Assembly (NCBI GenBank): GCA_002502785.1
Contig: DAQG01000116.1
Span: forward strand, 1-28,417
Reading direction: 5' to 3'
Origin: Methanothrix harundinacea
GTDB lineage: Archaea; Halobacteriota; Methanosarcinia; Methanotrichales; Methanotrichaceae
Length of the DNA stretch: 28,417 bases
Positions 8,203 through 15,447 of the stretch are shown here, piece after piece (position 1 is the first letter of the stretch; each line of letters begins with the position of its first letter). A program made the position numbers and the translations under genes. The notes beneath the pieces are model-generated. The model was not told where the DNA came from. It did no database searches and saw only the letters and a list, made by a program, of their open reading frames with translations.

Positions 8203-8529
8203 TCACATGTAACCCTGGATGGGAGCGGACTGTTCAGGCTCGATCTTTCTGCCGCCCGGCTTTTTGATTTCGCCGAACTGGCGCTCATACTCGCGCAGGT
8301 GGTTGTTCAGCCAGTCGGCCAGCTCCTTGGCGGCCAGGGGCGATAGTATCAGCTCCGTTTCGACCTTTCGCTCCATAACGCTCACCTGCTTTCCTTCCTG
8401 GACGACGGCCTTTGGCGAATCGTTGTAGAAGGCTATCCTGAAGTCGTAGGGGCTGTGCCCGCCCATCGCCCCCACGGCGTAGATCTGCCTGAACTTATCG
8501 CTCTTGACGATCTCCAAAGCAAACTCCAT
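8203..8529 (-). CDS. DUF3467 family protein
   Basis: This is a short (about 108 residue) cytoplasmic protein of the DUF3467 type: YAVGAMGGHSPYDFRIAFYN near the start, a Val/Gln/Glu-rich middle, and ETELILSPLAAKELADWLNN followed by a charged helix (LREYERQFGEI). The family is widespread in archaea and some bacteria and its role is undefined. The ATG at 8529 is chosen; an in-frame TTG at 8550 is an alternative. A TATA-like TTATTTTAAGC at about 8551-8561 on the minus strand would give a nearly leaderless message from the ATG. It precedes the TPR gene by 10 bases, so the two products may act together. Confidence 0.8.
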   Translation of the reverse strand: MEFALEIVKSDKFRQIYAVGAMGGHSPYDFRIAFYNDSPKAVVQEGKQVSVMERKVETELILSPLAAKELADWLNNHLREYERQFGEIKKPGGRKIEPEQSAPIQGYM

Positions 8530-8723
8530 GACGAGCGAATCGCCCTTCAAGCTTAAAATAACTGATGACTTGATAGTCCAGATTTGAAGTCGTCACCTTA
8601 TCACTTCGAGCATAAGTACCGGATGCCCTTTTGATGCGCCAAAACTTCTGGACGCTCGCCGAGTTAGAATGTGGTTTTCGTCCAATTAGCGTTAAGATCC
8701 TGCTGGCCAACGGCGCAAGTCCT

Positions 8724-8733
8724 AAAGTATATA
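8724..8733 (+). promoter_or_regulatory. TATA box for the membrane-anchored Ig-like protein
   Basis: The sequence CTAAAGTATATACC is a good archaeal TATA match. Transcription would begin near 8757, leaving a leader of about 40 bases with a GGTGG ribosome site at 8784-8788 before the ATG at 8796. This position also argues against the longer in-frame start at 8631. Confidence 0.55.
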
Positions 8734-8795
8734 CCTTTTCGAGGCCGATCGGGTCTCAGGGGAGACGAGCCAAAAGTCAGGATGGTGGACTAGAT

Positions 8796-10049
8796 ATGAC
8801 CGACCTATTCGAGGCCTTATTCGAAGCTTTGATGTCCGTCGCCGAGAGGGTGGACGGTTTTTTGCAGAAGAGCGGAGCGAAGGTGGGCCTTCTGGCCCTA
8901 CTGGCGGCGATGTTGCTGATATATGCCTTGGCTCCCGGGCCCTACGAGCCCGAGACGCCCTGCCCGATGGACAACACATCGAGCATCGGGCTTGCCCCCC
9001 CGCTCTGGTGGGTCGGTGGGGGGCCGAGGACGCCGGTCATGTCGTCGATGGGGCTCGACCCTAACTCGCGGATTAGGTACGACGTCCTGCTCGGAGCAAA
9101 CGATGAGGATATGCAGGTGGTTGGAACGACCCGCGGCGGGCGGGGAAGGGAGAACCTTCACCTCAACATTACGACCCCCCTCGCGCCCGGAACCGTCTAC
9201 ATCTGGCAGGTCAGGGCGGAAAACAGCCTCAAAAAGAGGTCTGAGAGCGAGATCTGGACCTTCAGCACACGGGCTTTGCCCGAGATAGAATATTTTCAGG
9301 CAAATAGATCTGTGATGGACCTGGGCGAGTCCGTGACCCTCAGCTGGTCTGTCGCCAACGCGAAAGATGCCGAGATAGAGCCGGGTATGGGAGAGGTCCC
9401 CCTCCGGGGCGAGTTGAGCCTCGCGCCCCACGACAACGTCACCTACACTCTGACCGCCCGTAACTTTGCCGGGGTGGAGAAGGCCACCGTCGATGTGGCT
9501 GTCTTCCAGCCCCAACTCATCGACTCGATGGCAGGGGGCTGGAGTACCTACGAGGACGGCAAGGGATCCCATGTTCAGGACATAAGGGCCGTCGCCGGGG
9601 TCGAAGACAACGCCACCAGGATATCCTACGACTTAATTTCAGGTGGATGGATTGGGATCACCAAGACCGCGTCCCGTAGAGGCGGAAGCGGCAGCCTGAA
9701 CCTCGCCGGAACCGACGGTCTATCTTTTGTCTGCAGGGGAAGCGAGTCAGTCAACGCTCTTGAGATCTGGTTGAGGGACGTGAACGGAACGATCTTTGGC
9801 TGCTCCTGGGACGGGAGCGCCATCTCCCAGGACTGGGCCGGCCAGGAGGCGGGATTTGAGGAGTTTGATTGCATCGAGGTCGAGGGAACTGGATGCAAAG
9901 ATGCAGCGATAAATCTTGCCAACGTCACGGCCTTCTACTTCATCGTCGCCGACCACGAGAACCAGGATCTTGGAAGCTCGGGCTGGATCGTTATCGACGA
10001 CTTGGAGGCATTCCACCAGAATGAAGGTCTGGCCGAGGGCTCAGGATGA
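8796..10049 (+). CDS. Membrane-anchored extracellular protein with FN3/Ig-like domains
   Basis: The predicted protein is 417 residues. The ATG at 8796 follows a TATA box and a GGTGG site; the longer frame from 8631 adds a Lys/Arg-rich N terminus that spans the promoter. A cytoplasmic amphipathic helix (1-28) is followed by one membrane helix (KVGLLALLAAMLLIYALA, about 29-46). Outside are an FN3-like domain (about 55-155, ending TVYIWQVRAENSL), an Ig-like domain (about 158-235: SVTLSWSVANA, then VTYTLTARNFAG) and a C-terminal beta-sandwich (about 240-405) resembling carbohydrate-binding or CIA30-like modules, with IWLRDVNGTIFGCSW and SSGWIVIDDLEAF. Several Asn-x-Ser/Thr sites could be glycosylated. 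A role in cell-surface binding is inferred. The gene is divergent from DUF3467. Confidence 0.8.
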   Translation: MTDLFEALFEALMSVAERVDGFLQKSGAKVGLLALLAAMLLIYALAPGPYEPETPCPMDNTSSIGLAPPLWWVGGGPRTPVMSSMGLDPNSRIRYDVLLGANDEDMQVVGTTRGGRGRENLHLNITTPLAPGTVYIWQVRAENSLKKRSESEIWTFSTRALPEIEYFQANRSVMDLGESVTLSWSVANAKDAEIEPGMGEVPLRGELSLAPHDNVTYTLTARNFAGVEKATVDVAVFQPQLIDSMAGGWSTYEDGKGSHVQDIRAVAGVEDNATRISYDLISGGWIGITKTASRRGGSGSLNLAGTDGLSFVCRGSESVNALEIWLRDVNGTIFGCSWDGSAISQDWAGQEAGFEEFDCIEVEGTGCKDAAINLANVTAFYFIVADHENQDLGSSGWIVIDDLEAFHQNEGLAEGSG

Positions 10050-10136
10050 ACGAAAAAGGCGACTAAAGGTGGTGACGCATGCCAGAAACCTGGAAGAACG
10101 GTCCGGAATGAGAAGGATCCCAAACCAGGTTCAGCC

Positions 10137-10685
10137 CTATTTTTTCCCCGCCTCCAATCCCTTGGCCAGGGACTCTGCGTACTTGAAGTAGTTGCAGATC
10201 GGCTTTCCGAGGGGCAGGATCCTGCCCCTGATCTCCCTCCCCTCGACCTCGATCTCGGCCACCGATGGCGCGGAGAGTCGGGGCGCGATTGGGCTTCCGG
10301 GACAGATGAGGATGTGGGACCCGCGCTCCACCAGAGGCTTGTGAATGTGACCGAAGACCAGGGCGTCCACTTCCATCTCCCTCGCCAGAAACTCGGCGCC
10401 AGTGAGGTCGGCGGAATGAGAGGCCCGGTGGACGAGACCGATCCTCACCTCCTCAACCTCCACGATCTTCCTCTCGGGCAGGAGGGCCTTCACCTCCGGA
10501 AAGTCGGAGTTGCCGCATACCGCCTCGAAGGAACCAAGGCCGTTGAAGGTCTCGTAGACTTGGATGCTCACGAAGTCACCGGTGTGGAGGACGAGATCAG
10601 CTCCTTTTGCCAGATCGACGAGGCTCTTTGGAATCTCCGATCCCAGCTCGAGATGGGTGTCGGAGAGGGCGATGATCCTTCTCAT
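10137..10685 (-). CDS. YfcE/MJ0936-type metallophosphoesterase
   Basis: This 182-residue protein belongs to the calcineurin-like phosphoesterases. It shows the metal-binding series SDTHLE (near residue 8), HTGDF (about 38), CGNSDF (about 58), VHRASHSAD (about 85) and GHIHKP (about 113). The fourth motif has Arg where many relatives have Gly-His, which may alter substrate choice. Relatives cleave phosphodiesters or phosphomonoesters with two metal ions; the natural substrate is unknown. The ATG (MRRIIALSDTH) overlaps the stop of the SIS-domain gene in an ATGA, so translation is coupled, and the longer upstream frame is only overlap. The pairing with a sugar-phosphate-isomerase-like protein suggests a sugar-phosphate or nucleotide substrate, but that is inference. 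Confidence 0.9.
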   Translation of the reverse strand: MRRIIALSDTHLELGSEIPKSLVDLAKGADLVLHTGDFVSIQVYETFNGLGSFEAVCGNSDFPEVKALLPERKIVEVEEVRIGLVHRASHSADLTGAEFLAREMEVDALVFGHIHKPLVERGSHILICPGSPIAPRLSAPSVAEIEVEGREIRGRILPLGKPICNYFKYAESLAKGLEAGKK

Positions 10686-11872
10686 GCGTGAAGCCTTTTC
10701 ATGCCCGCCTCTTCGATCCCCAGAAACTCGGCTCCGACGGCTACGACGCTGTTGGTGAATATCGAGGCGTTGATCTCGAATATCGGGTACCTGTGCATGC
10801 TGTACTCCGAGACGAGCCAGCTTGTGGTCCTGCGGCTCCCGCATATCTGGTCCAGGTACTCCTCGGAGACCGGTATGAAGACGATATCCTCTTCGCAGCC
10901 CTTCTGCTTCATCAGCTCCACCAGCTCTGACGAGACGTTTGTGGTTATCGGCAAAACGTCTGCCCCCCTCTTAAATGCGCTTTTGACTCCTTCGAGACAT
11001 TCATAGGTGTTCCCGCTTCCGGTTATGGGGACGTAAACGTCGCCGATCTGAAAGCTAGGGGTGTTGAAGTCCCTCTCCCAGTAGCTGGTCTTGTTTAGGT
11101 GGGTGAACCTCATCTCAAAGGCTCTAGCCACAAGCCCCGACCTTCCCACGCCGCCTATGATGTACCTGCCGCTCCGGGGAAAGAGCCTATCAAACCACCT
11201 AGAAAGCCCGTCCTCGTCCACCCGGGAGATGAGCTTGCACTGGCCTGCAAAGTCCTTTATGGTTGAGAGGTAGCTCTCGCAGGCGGCGTTTCTGTCGCCC
11301 TCAATCCTACTCTGAATCTCCTTGAAGACCGCATTCAAGAAGGCGAGCACCTCCAATTCGAACTCCGTTCCCATGGGTGAGAGCTTGGAGGTTCTGGTCA
11401 TGTCCTCGTCGTACTTCGTCTTCCCCTTGATCACCAGGACCGAGCCGTTCTCGTAGCTCTCCACCAACCTGTGGGCCGTTCCCTCCTTGTTGGCTGTGAT
11501 CAACCTAATCTCCCCCCCCTGGTTTATTATGTCCTCTATGTACTTGTTAACTGCCGGGGTCTCGCCGGACCCAGAGACCGCGATCCCCAGGTTCTTTCTC
11601 GTATTTCGGAAGTGCTTTTGGACCGGATCCTCCATGGTGCAGGGGAAGGCGTTGAAGTGGTTGTAAAGTAGCTGGAGAAAGCTGTAGAGGGACAGGGCGC
11701 TCCTCCCGGCGGCCAGCCCGTAGACGAAGTTGTTCTCGTCTTTTGCTCTCAAAAACGACGCCAGCGAATCCGCAAAGGCATTTACGCACTCCAGGTCGAG
11801 CTTTCCCAACTTCTCAATAAACGAGCACTGGAGGGCGGTAGCATCTTTGTAAGTGTCGATCAGACCTGCCAT
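10682..11872 (-). CDS. Tandem SIS-domain protein (phosphohexuloisomerase-like)
   Basis: The protein has 396 residues and two sugar isomerase (SIS) domains. The first (about 35-190) has SGSGET at 100-105 and SPMGTEFE at 165-172. The second (about 225-370) has GVGRSGLVARAFEMR at 241-255 and ITGSGNT at 283-289. The second half strongly resembles 6-phospho-3-hexuloisomerase, and the Ser/Thr-rich loops are those that bind sugar phosphates. Classical PHI has one SIS domain of about 180-200 residues, so a double-domain chain may be a pseudo-dimer with one or two working sites. The C-terminal half ends with FEINASIFTNSVVAVGAEFLG. The gene is translationally coupled to the downstream phosphoesterase. 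A TATA-like GCTTATTATC near 11900-11911 lies just upstream. Confidence 0.85.
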   Translation of the reverse strand: MAGLIDTYKDATALQCSFIEKLGKLDLECVNAFADSLASFLRAKDENNFVYGLAAGRSALSLYSFLQLLYNHFNAFPCTMEDPVQKHFRNTRKNLGIAVSGSGETPAVNKYIEDIINQGGEIRLITANKEGTAHRLVESYENGSVLVIKGKTKYDEDMTRTSKLSPMGTEFELEVLAFLNAVFKEIQSRIEGDRNAACESYLSTIKDFAGQCKLISRVDEDGLSRWFDRLFPRSGRYIIGGVGRSGLVARAFEMRFTHLNKTSYWERDFNTPSFQIGDVYVPITGSGNTYECLEGVKSAFKRGADVLPITTNVSSELVELMKQKGCEEDIVFIPVSEEYLDQICGSRRTTSWLVSEYSMHRYPIFEINASIFTNSVVAVGAEFLGIEEAGMKRLHA

Positions 11873-11918
11873 ACAAGAGAAAAAGTCAGGCGGGGGGAAG
11901 ATAATAAGCCTTTGCCTT

Positions 11919-12989
11919 TTAGCTGATAATCTCCGAAAGTCTGCCCTGGTCTCTGGCGAGGCTGATCTCCTGGGCGATCCTTCTGCCGTTGGAGAGGTCC
12001 TTTTCGATCAGGTCCGAGTAGGGCGAGCCGCTGATAAAGACGTTGGTTCCTGCGACGATCCGCGCCGAGATCTCGAAGACCTTGAACTTCAGGTCGTCGG
12101 TGACGATCGTCTCCAGGCAGAAGGGGCCTATCATCCCTCCAAAGAGCTCCAAAGAGGCCTCGACGACCCTCTCCCCAAGCTCAAAGGCCTTGGGCAGGAG
12201 CGATTCTCTCAGAACGAGGGGGATGTTCCCTGTGACGACGAAGCTCGGGAATATCCCTGCAGCTTCCAGCTCGTCCATCGACCCTATCCTGAAGATCTCG
12301 TCGGCGTTGCTCTCGACCCTCCGGTCGATCCCCAGCATCTCCAGGGTCCCCTTGCTGAGGGTATACCCGTGGGACCGGATGGGCGAGTAGAAGTAGTGTA
12401 TGTAGTACCGGGTTCCCAATATGAACTCCTGGATGGTATGCCTCTGGGTGGAGTCGACCTTGCTCAGGTATTCATTCTTGCTCTTGGATATGAAAAAGCC
12501 CTTGCCGCCCTTTGCGCCGTGATACTTGACGATCACAGGCCTGTCTATCTCTTCGGGGGTAGCAAACCTCATGGGAAGGTCGATTCCGGCTTTGAGGAGC
12601 CATTCCCGCTCCATCTCCCGGTCGCTCTCCCAGGCGAGTGACCTCCGGTTCCCGAAGGTCGGAACCGGCATATTCTCGAACTTCTCGGTGCCCAGGTACT
12701 CAACCAGCGAGCCGTGAGGTACTACTATCGCATTCTCCTCCACGAGCCGATCGCTCTCATCGAGAAGGGCCCCGTAGCTGTCCAGGCTCAGAAAGGAGTC
12801 GGGTTTTGCCAGGGGGAAGGCGTCGTAGAATTTTGGTGGTCGGCCCAGGCATATCCCCAGGGTCTTGAAACCCTCCTTGCGAGCCCCGTGAAATATTTGG
12901 AGGCTGCTATGAGAACATACCGTGGCAATAGTTAACTCTCTTGAGTCATAACCTCTAAAAATTTCGTGTATTTTGCTCTTATCTATCAT
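11919..12989 (-). CDS. purP: PurP, FAICAR synthetase (formate-dependent)
   Basis: This 356-residue ATP-grasp enzyme matches archaeal PurP, which makes FAICAR from AICAR, formate and ATP in place of the formyl-tetrahydrofolate step of bacterial PurH. Visible markers are the N-terminal TIATVCSHSSLQIFHGARKE (about 19-38), FYDAFPLAKPDSFL, the ATP-grasp lysine region VIVKYHGAKGGKGFF, the SYxIHYFYSPI-like segment (TRYYIHYFYSPIRSHG), and a C-terminal IGPFCLETIVTDDLKFKVFEISARIVAGTN. The ATG at 12989 is the family-consistent start, with AGGTCG upstream; a TTG 21 codons earlier is less likely. It is transcribed divergently from the HisB-like gene across a 168-base gap. Histidine synthesis also produces AICAR, so the pairing is suggestive. 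Confidence 0.95.
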   Translation of the reverse strand: MIDKSKIHEIFRGYDSRELTIATVCSHSSLQIFHGARKEGFKTLGICLGRPPKFYDAFPLAKPDSFLSLDSYGALLDESDRLVEENAIVVPHGSLVEYLGTEKFENMPVPTFGNRRSLAWESDREMEREWLLKAGIDLPMRFATPEEIDRPVIVKYHGAKGGKGFFISKSKNEYLSKVDSTQRHTIQEFILGTRYYIHYFYSPIRSHGYTLSKGTLEMLGIDRRVESNADEIFRIGSMDELEAAGIFPSFVVTGNIPLVLRESLLPKAFELGERVVEASLELFGGMIGPFCLETIVTDDLKFKVFEISARIVAGTNVFISGSPYSDLIEKDLSNGRRIAQEISLARDQGRLSEIIS

Positions 12990-13128
12990 ATCGACGACCT
13001 TTGGAACGAAATGACATGAGCTACGGGTACATAAGGCCTTCGACAGTATCAAGATTGATAAGCGTCGATCGTTATGAATAGATCTGCCATCTTGATATCA
13101 CAGGTCCCACATGCGTCCCCAGAATAAG

Positions 13129-13138
13129 TTAAAATATC
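13129..13138 (+). promoter_or_regulatory. TATA box for the HisB-like gene
   Basis: The sequence AGTTAAAATATC is centred about 25 bases before the ATG at 13158, so the transcript would be leaderless or nearly so. A GGAGAG at 13142-13147 could still serve as a ribosome site if transcription starts further upstream. Confidence 0.5.
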
Positions 13139-13157
13139 TTCGGAGAGATCCAATATC

Positions 13158-13694
13158 ATGCGCGCTTCTTTCAGCAGAGATACTGCGGAGACCGAAGTCG
13201 AAGTCTCACTGGACTTCGAAGGGTCGGGAAGTTCAAATGTGGATACGGGAGTTCCTCTCCTCGACGAGATCCTCACGATCCTGGCCCAGGCATCGGGATT
13301 CGATATCGAGGTCCTGGCCACGGGGGACCTGCCTACAGGAGATCACCACACCGTCGAGGACGTCGCCATCGCCTTTGGCCAAGTACTGGCCAAGCTGGCT
13401 GAGGTCGGGATCGGAAGCTCCGTTGCGCCCTCCGGAGAAGCTCTGGCCTTTGCCGCCGTCAGGTTCGGGGCACCGGGATACCGGGACGATGTCAGGTTCC
13501 TGGGCACGTCCCTGGAGGGTATGCAGCTGGAGAATCTCGGACACTTCATGAGAACCCTCGCCTACAACGGGAGGTTCACCCTTCATGCCGGAGCATCGGG
13601 TGGCGACGACTGGCAGAGGGTAGAGGCCCTTTCTCTCTCCCTGGGACGAGCCCTGAGGAGGGCGGTTTGGGACGGCAGGATAGATCATAAGTAG
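13158..13694 (+). CDS. HisB-like protein with a degenerate metal site
   Basis: This 178-residue protein aligns end to end with imidazoleglycerol-phosphate dehydratase: NVDTGVPLLDEI (28-38), ATGDLPTGDHHTVEDVAIAFG (54-74), LGHFMRTLAYNGRFTLH (127-143) and EALSLSLGRALRRAV (156-170). The first metal motif HHTVED is intact. The other ligands are not: the usual FxDHM is LLDEI, the His of the 'A-x-H-G-G-F' segment is absent (AQASGF), the acidic residue and Arg of the 'D-x-S-G-R' strand are lost, and the second HHxxE reads WQRVE at 152-156. The phosphate-binding FKA is LSL. It probably cannot perform the dehydratase reaction as known; it may bind a related imidazole or phosphoribosyl compound. It is divergent from purP. 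It could still be annotated hisB by homology alone. Confidence 0.8.
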   Translation: MRASFSRDTAETEVEVSLDFEGSGSSNVDTGVPLLDEILTILAQASGFDIEVLATGDLPTGDHHTVEDVAIAFGQVLAKLAEVGIGSSVAPSGEALAFAAVRFGAPGYRDDVRFLGTSLEGMQLENLGHFMRTLAYNGRFTLHAGASGGDDWQRVEALSLSLGRALRRAVWDGRIDHK

Positions 13695-13868
13695 AACTTG
13701 GCTAGATCGTCGCTATCGGCGTATCGACGAAATATCCAACGGTGATTTCAGAGATCCTCGAAGACGCCGCGCCAGCATCTGAAAAGGGTAAGCTCTAGTC
13801 CGCTGTTGAGAGGATCCTTGATCCAGATAAAATGTGAATGCAGATAAATGTGAAAGACTGGACGCGAT
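13695..13868. other. Convergent intergenic region
   Basis: This 174-base gap separates the 3' ends of the HisB-like gene and the exported-protein pair. I see no credible ORF, RNA gene or strong hairpin in it, only short AT-rich stretches near 13828-13850. Confidence 0.6.
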
Positions 13869-14369
13869 TTACGAAGTGCAAGAACCGTGCTGGGTGGGCT
13901 CGACGAATATCTCTGAGGTCGCTATCGCATTGCCGCCTCTCGCGGTGTTTATGGATATGACGATTATATTCCTCACATCGATATCCATGTAGTTCAAGTC
14001 GGTCGGGACCGACTGAAACTGACCTTCACTGGTGACGGTGTTTCGATTCTCGGTGTTGATCGCAACAACGCCTTGGAAGGTTTCTTCCTCTTCGGGATCC
14101 TCGAAGAAGGAGAAGCCGGTCAGATCCGATAGGGAAGAATCAAACGTGGTGCTTTTGATCAAATCGTCCGAGCTGAGGATGTCAAGCTTGACAGATGAAC
14201 CGGGCTTTGCGAAGTCCTCATGAAAATCCCTGACCTGATTCAGGGACTCTGGATAGCTGTGCTCCACTACCTGTGGGAGGCTTCCCGCCCAGGCAACAGT
14301 GCAAGCTGAGCCAAAAATGAGGAGTGTGCTCATCAGCGCAAGGCCGATGAGCTTCCTGTTTGTCTCCAT
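13869..14369 (-). CDS. Exported protein of unknown function (second of a pair)
   Basis: The protein has 166 residues. The N terminus METNRKLIGLALMSTLLIFG begins a signal peptide, probably cleaved near AWAGS; a Cys in the core (GSACTVAWA) might alternatively be a lipobox-like site. The mature part is polar and beta-rich, with an acidic EDPEEEE patch, a strand-like NIIVISINTARGGNAIATSE and a single Cys near the end (QHGSCTS). No known domain is recognised. It follows the preceding exported-protein gene by 15 bases with an AGGA site, so the two are an operon. The ends of the two proteins are loosely alike (ISINTARGGNAIA versus IISGDQTANAFGN, each followed by a QxGC motif), which suggests distant paralogues. 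Confidence 0.7.
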   Translation of the reverse strand: METNRKLIGLALMSTLLIFGSACTVAWAGSLPQVVEHSYPESLNQVRDFHEDFAKPGSSVKLDILSSDDLIKSTTFDSSLSDLTGFSFFEDPEEEETFQGVVAINTENRNTVTSEGQFQSVPTDLNYMDIDVRNIIVISINTARGGNAIATSEIFVEPTQHGSCTS

Positions 14370-14384
14370 GATGTTCCTATTCGA

Positions 14385-14873
14385 TCAAACTGGGCAGCAG
14401 CCGGTAGGACAGCAGCCGGTCTGGGTCGTCTTGATGTTCACCTGGTTGTCGGCGTATCCGTTCCCAAAGGCATTGGCGGTCTGGTCACCGGAGATGATCA
14501 TCTCAAGGTTTACAACTCTTGAGTCGTATATACCCTGGACGTCCTTCAGCCCCGTGAGGTCCGGACCGGCATCGCTGCCAACCTGGGTCTGGACCGTTGA
14601 GGTGCTGTTGTCAAACAGAGATCCTGCGGTCTGGGCCTTCTCAAGGTTGAAAGCGTTCTTGGCTATCGGATTTGCGCCAGCGAACCCGAAGGTCGTAGCG
14701 ACCTGGTTGCCCTGCTTGACGAAGTCGAAGTTCATGTTCGCCGGGAACGTGCCAATGGCCATAGCGCCTTCGGCAGCGTTAAGCGACGCTCCGTCACCAC
14801 ACTGTGCCTGTGCCATTGCTGGAGCGGCAAAGAATGCTACTACCAGCACAAATAGCGCTGCAAATTTCTTTAT
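14385..14873 (-). CDS. Exported protein with Cys-Cys-Pro tail; probable ATA start
   Basis: From the ATA at 14873 the product is about 162 residues and begins (M)KKFAALFVLVVAFFAAPAMA, a textbook signal peptide cleaved before QAQCGDG. Starting instead at the first conventional codon, GTG at 14849, leaves MLVVAFFAAPAMA without the positive n-region. The ATA has a GGGGTGAG ribosome site 3-5 bases upstream, and an in-frame TGA four codons before it closes the frame. The mature protein is small-residue rich (GDGASLNAAEGAMAIGTFPA, then FGFAGANPIAKNAFN) with no recognised domain, and ends QTGCCPTGCCPV: two CCP units that could bind metal or form disulfides. A TATA-like run near 14919-14933 lies upstream. 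It is co-transcribed with the next exported-protein gene. Confidence 0.72.
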   Translation of the reverse strand: MKKFAALFVLVVAFFAAPAMAQAQCGDGASLNAAEGAMAIGTFPANMNFDFVKQGNQVATTFGFAGANPIAKNAFNLEKAQTAGSLFDNSTSTVQTQVGSDAGPDLTGLKDVQGIYDSRVVNLEMIISGDQTANAFGNGYADNQVNIKTTQTGCCPTGCCPV

Positions 14874-15391
14874 AGTCTCACCCCTTCATTGCGTGATTCA
14901 TCTATAGTTACGTAATGGTCATATTTGTATTTTTTGGTATACGTATTCGCCTACGTCTTAACAACTGATAACACATTTATGATATAATTATAAATTATTT
15001 TATGTTAATGAACCAGCTGGATCGGTTGTAATTACTATTCGTAAACTATTCTCAAACACATATCTATCTATTTTATTATCGGCTTGAATCTAACAAAATA
15101 AGATGCAGCTGTTTTCAGGATCAATCGATCCCAATCAACATGTTGCGGCACTTCCAAGCCTTACAAAGCTTTAATTTATTGAGAACAAAAATCGCACTAC
15201 CTTGCATACGTAGTTGGTATCGTTGCTTTTCCGGCTTAATAACCAAAATCGCTATCTTACGAATCTGTGGTGTCCAATTGTACTGCAAAGTAACGATCTA
15301 CACTTTCATCTAAACATATGCAGATTCGAATATGAGGTCCTGACTTAGTGTTAACATTTACCTCGTTGAATTGGTTATTAAAAGAATGAAG
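14874..15391. other. AT-rich intergenic region
   Basis: This stretch of about 520 bases lies between the VOR operon's terminator hairpin and the exported-protein pair. It is clearly more AT-rich than the coding parts. The part next to 14873 holds the probable promoter of the exported pair. Elsewhere there are only short frames; a 64-codon minus-strand frame (15257-15451) starts on the VorA stop and contains the hairpin, and is not convincing. Confidence 0.6.
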
Positions 15392-15416
15392 ATCCGCCCG
15401 CCTATCGCGAGCGGAT
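15392..15416 (-). terminator. Hairpin after the VOR operon
   Basis: ATCCGCCCGC at 15392-15401 pairs with GCGAGCGGAT at 15407-15416 around a five-base CTATC loop: nine Watson-Crick pairs and one G-U pair when read as minus-strand RNA. It starts about 32 bases after the vorA stop and is followed on the minus strand by a T-rich CTTCATTCTTTTAAT. A role in termination or 3'-end stability is inferred; archaeal termination depends mostly on T-tracts. Confidence 0.6.
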
Positions 15417-15447
15417 ATGCAGATGCACAGATCAAGCACTTTTAAAC

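Noticed and set aside
8631..8795. N-terminal extension of the membrane-anchored Ig-like protein
   Set aside because: It spans the TATA box and is Lys/Arg-rich; the ATG at 8796 has a ribosome site and a sensible topology.
10685..10844. N-terminal extension of the phosphoesterase
   Set aside because: It lies entirely inside the SIS-domain gene; the ATGA overlap gives a clean start at the conserved first strand.
14299..14907. 202-codon plus-strand ORF
   Set aside because: It is antisense to the two exported-protein genes, which have signal peptides and ribosome sites; its hydrophobic look comes from their Ala/Val codons.
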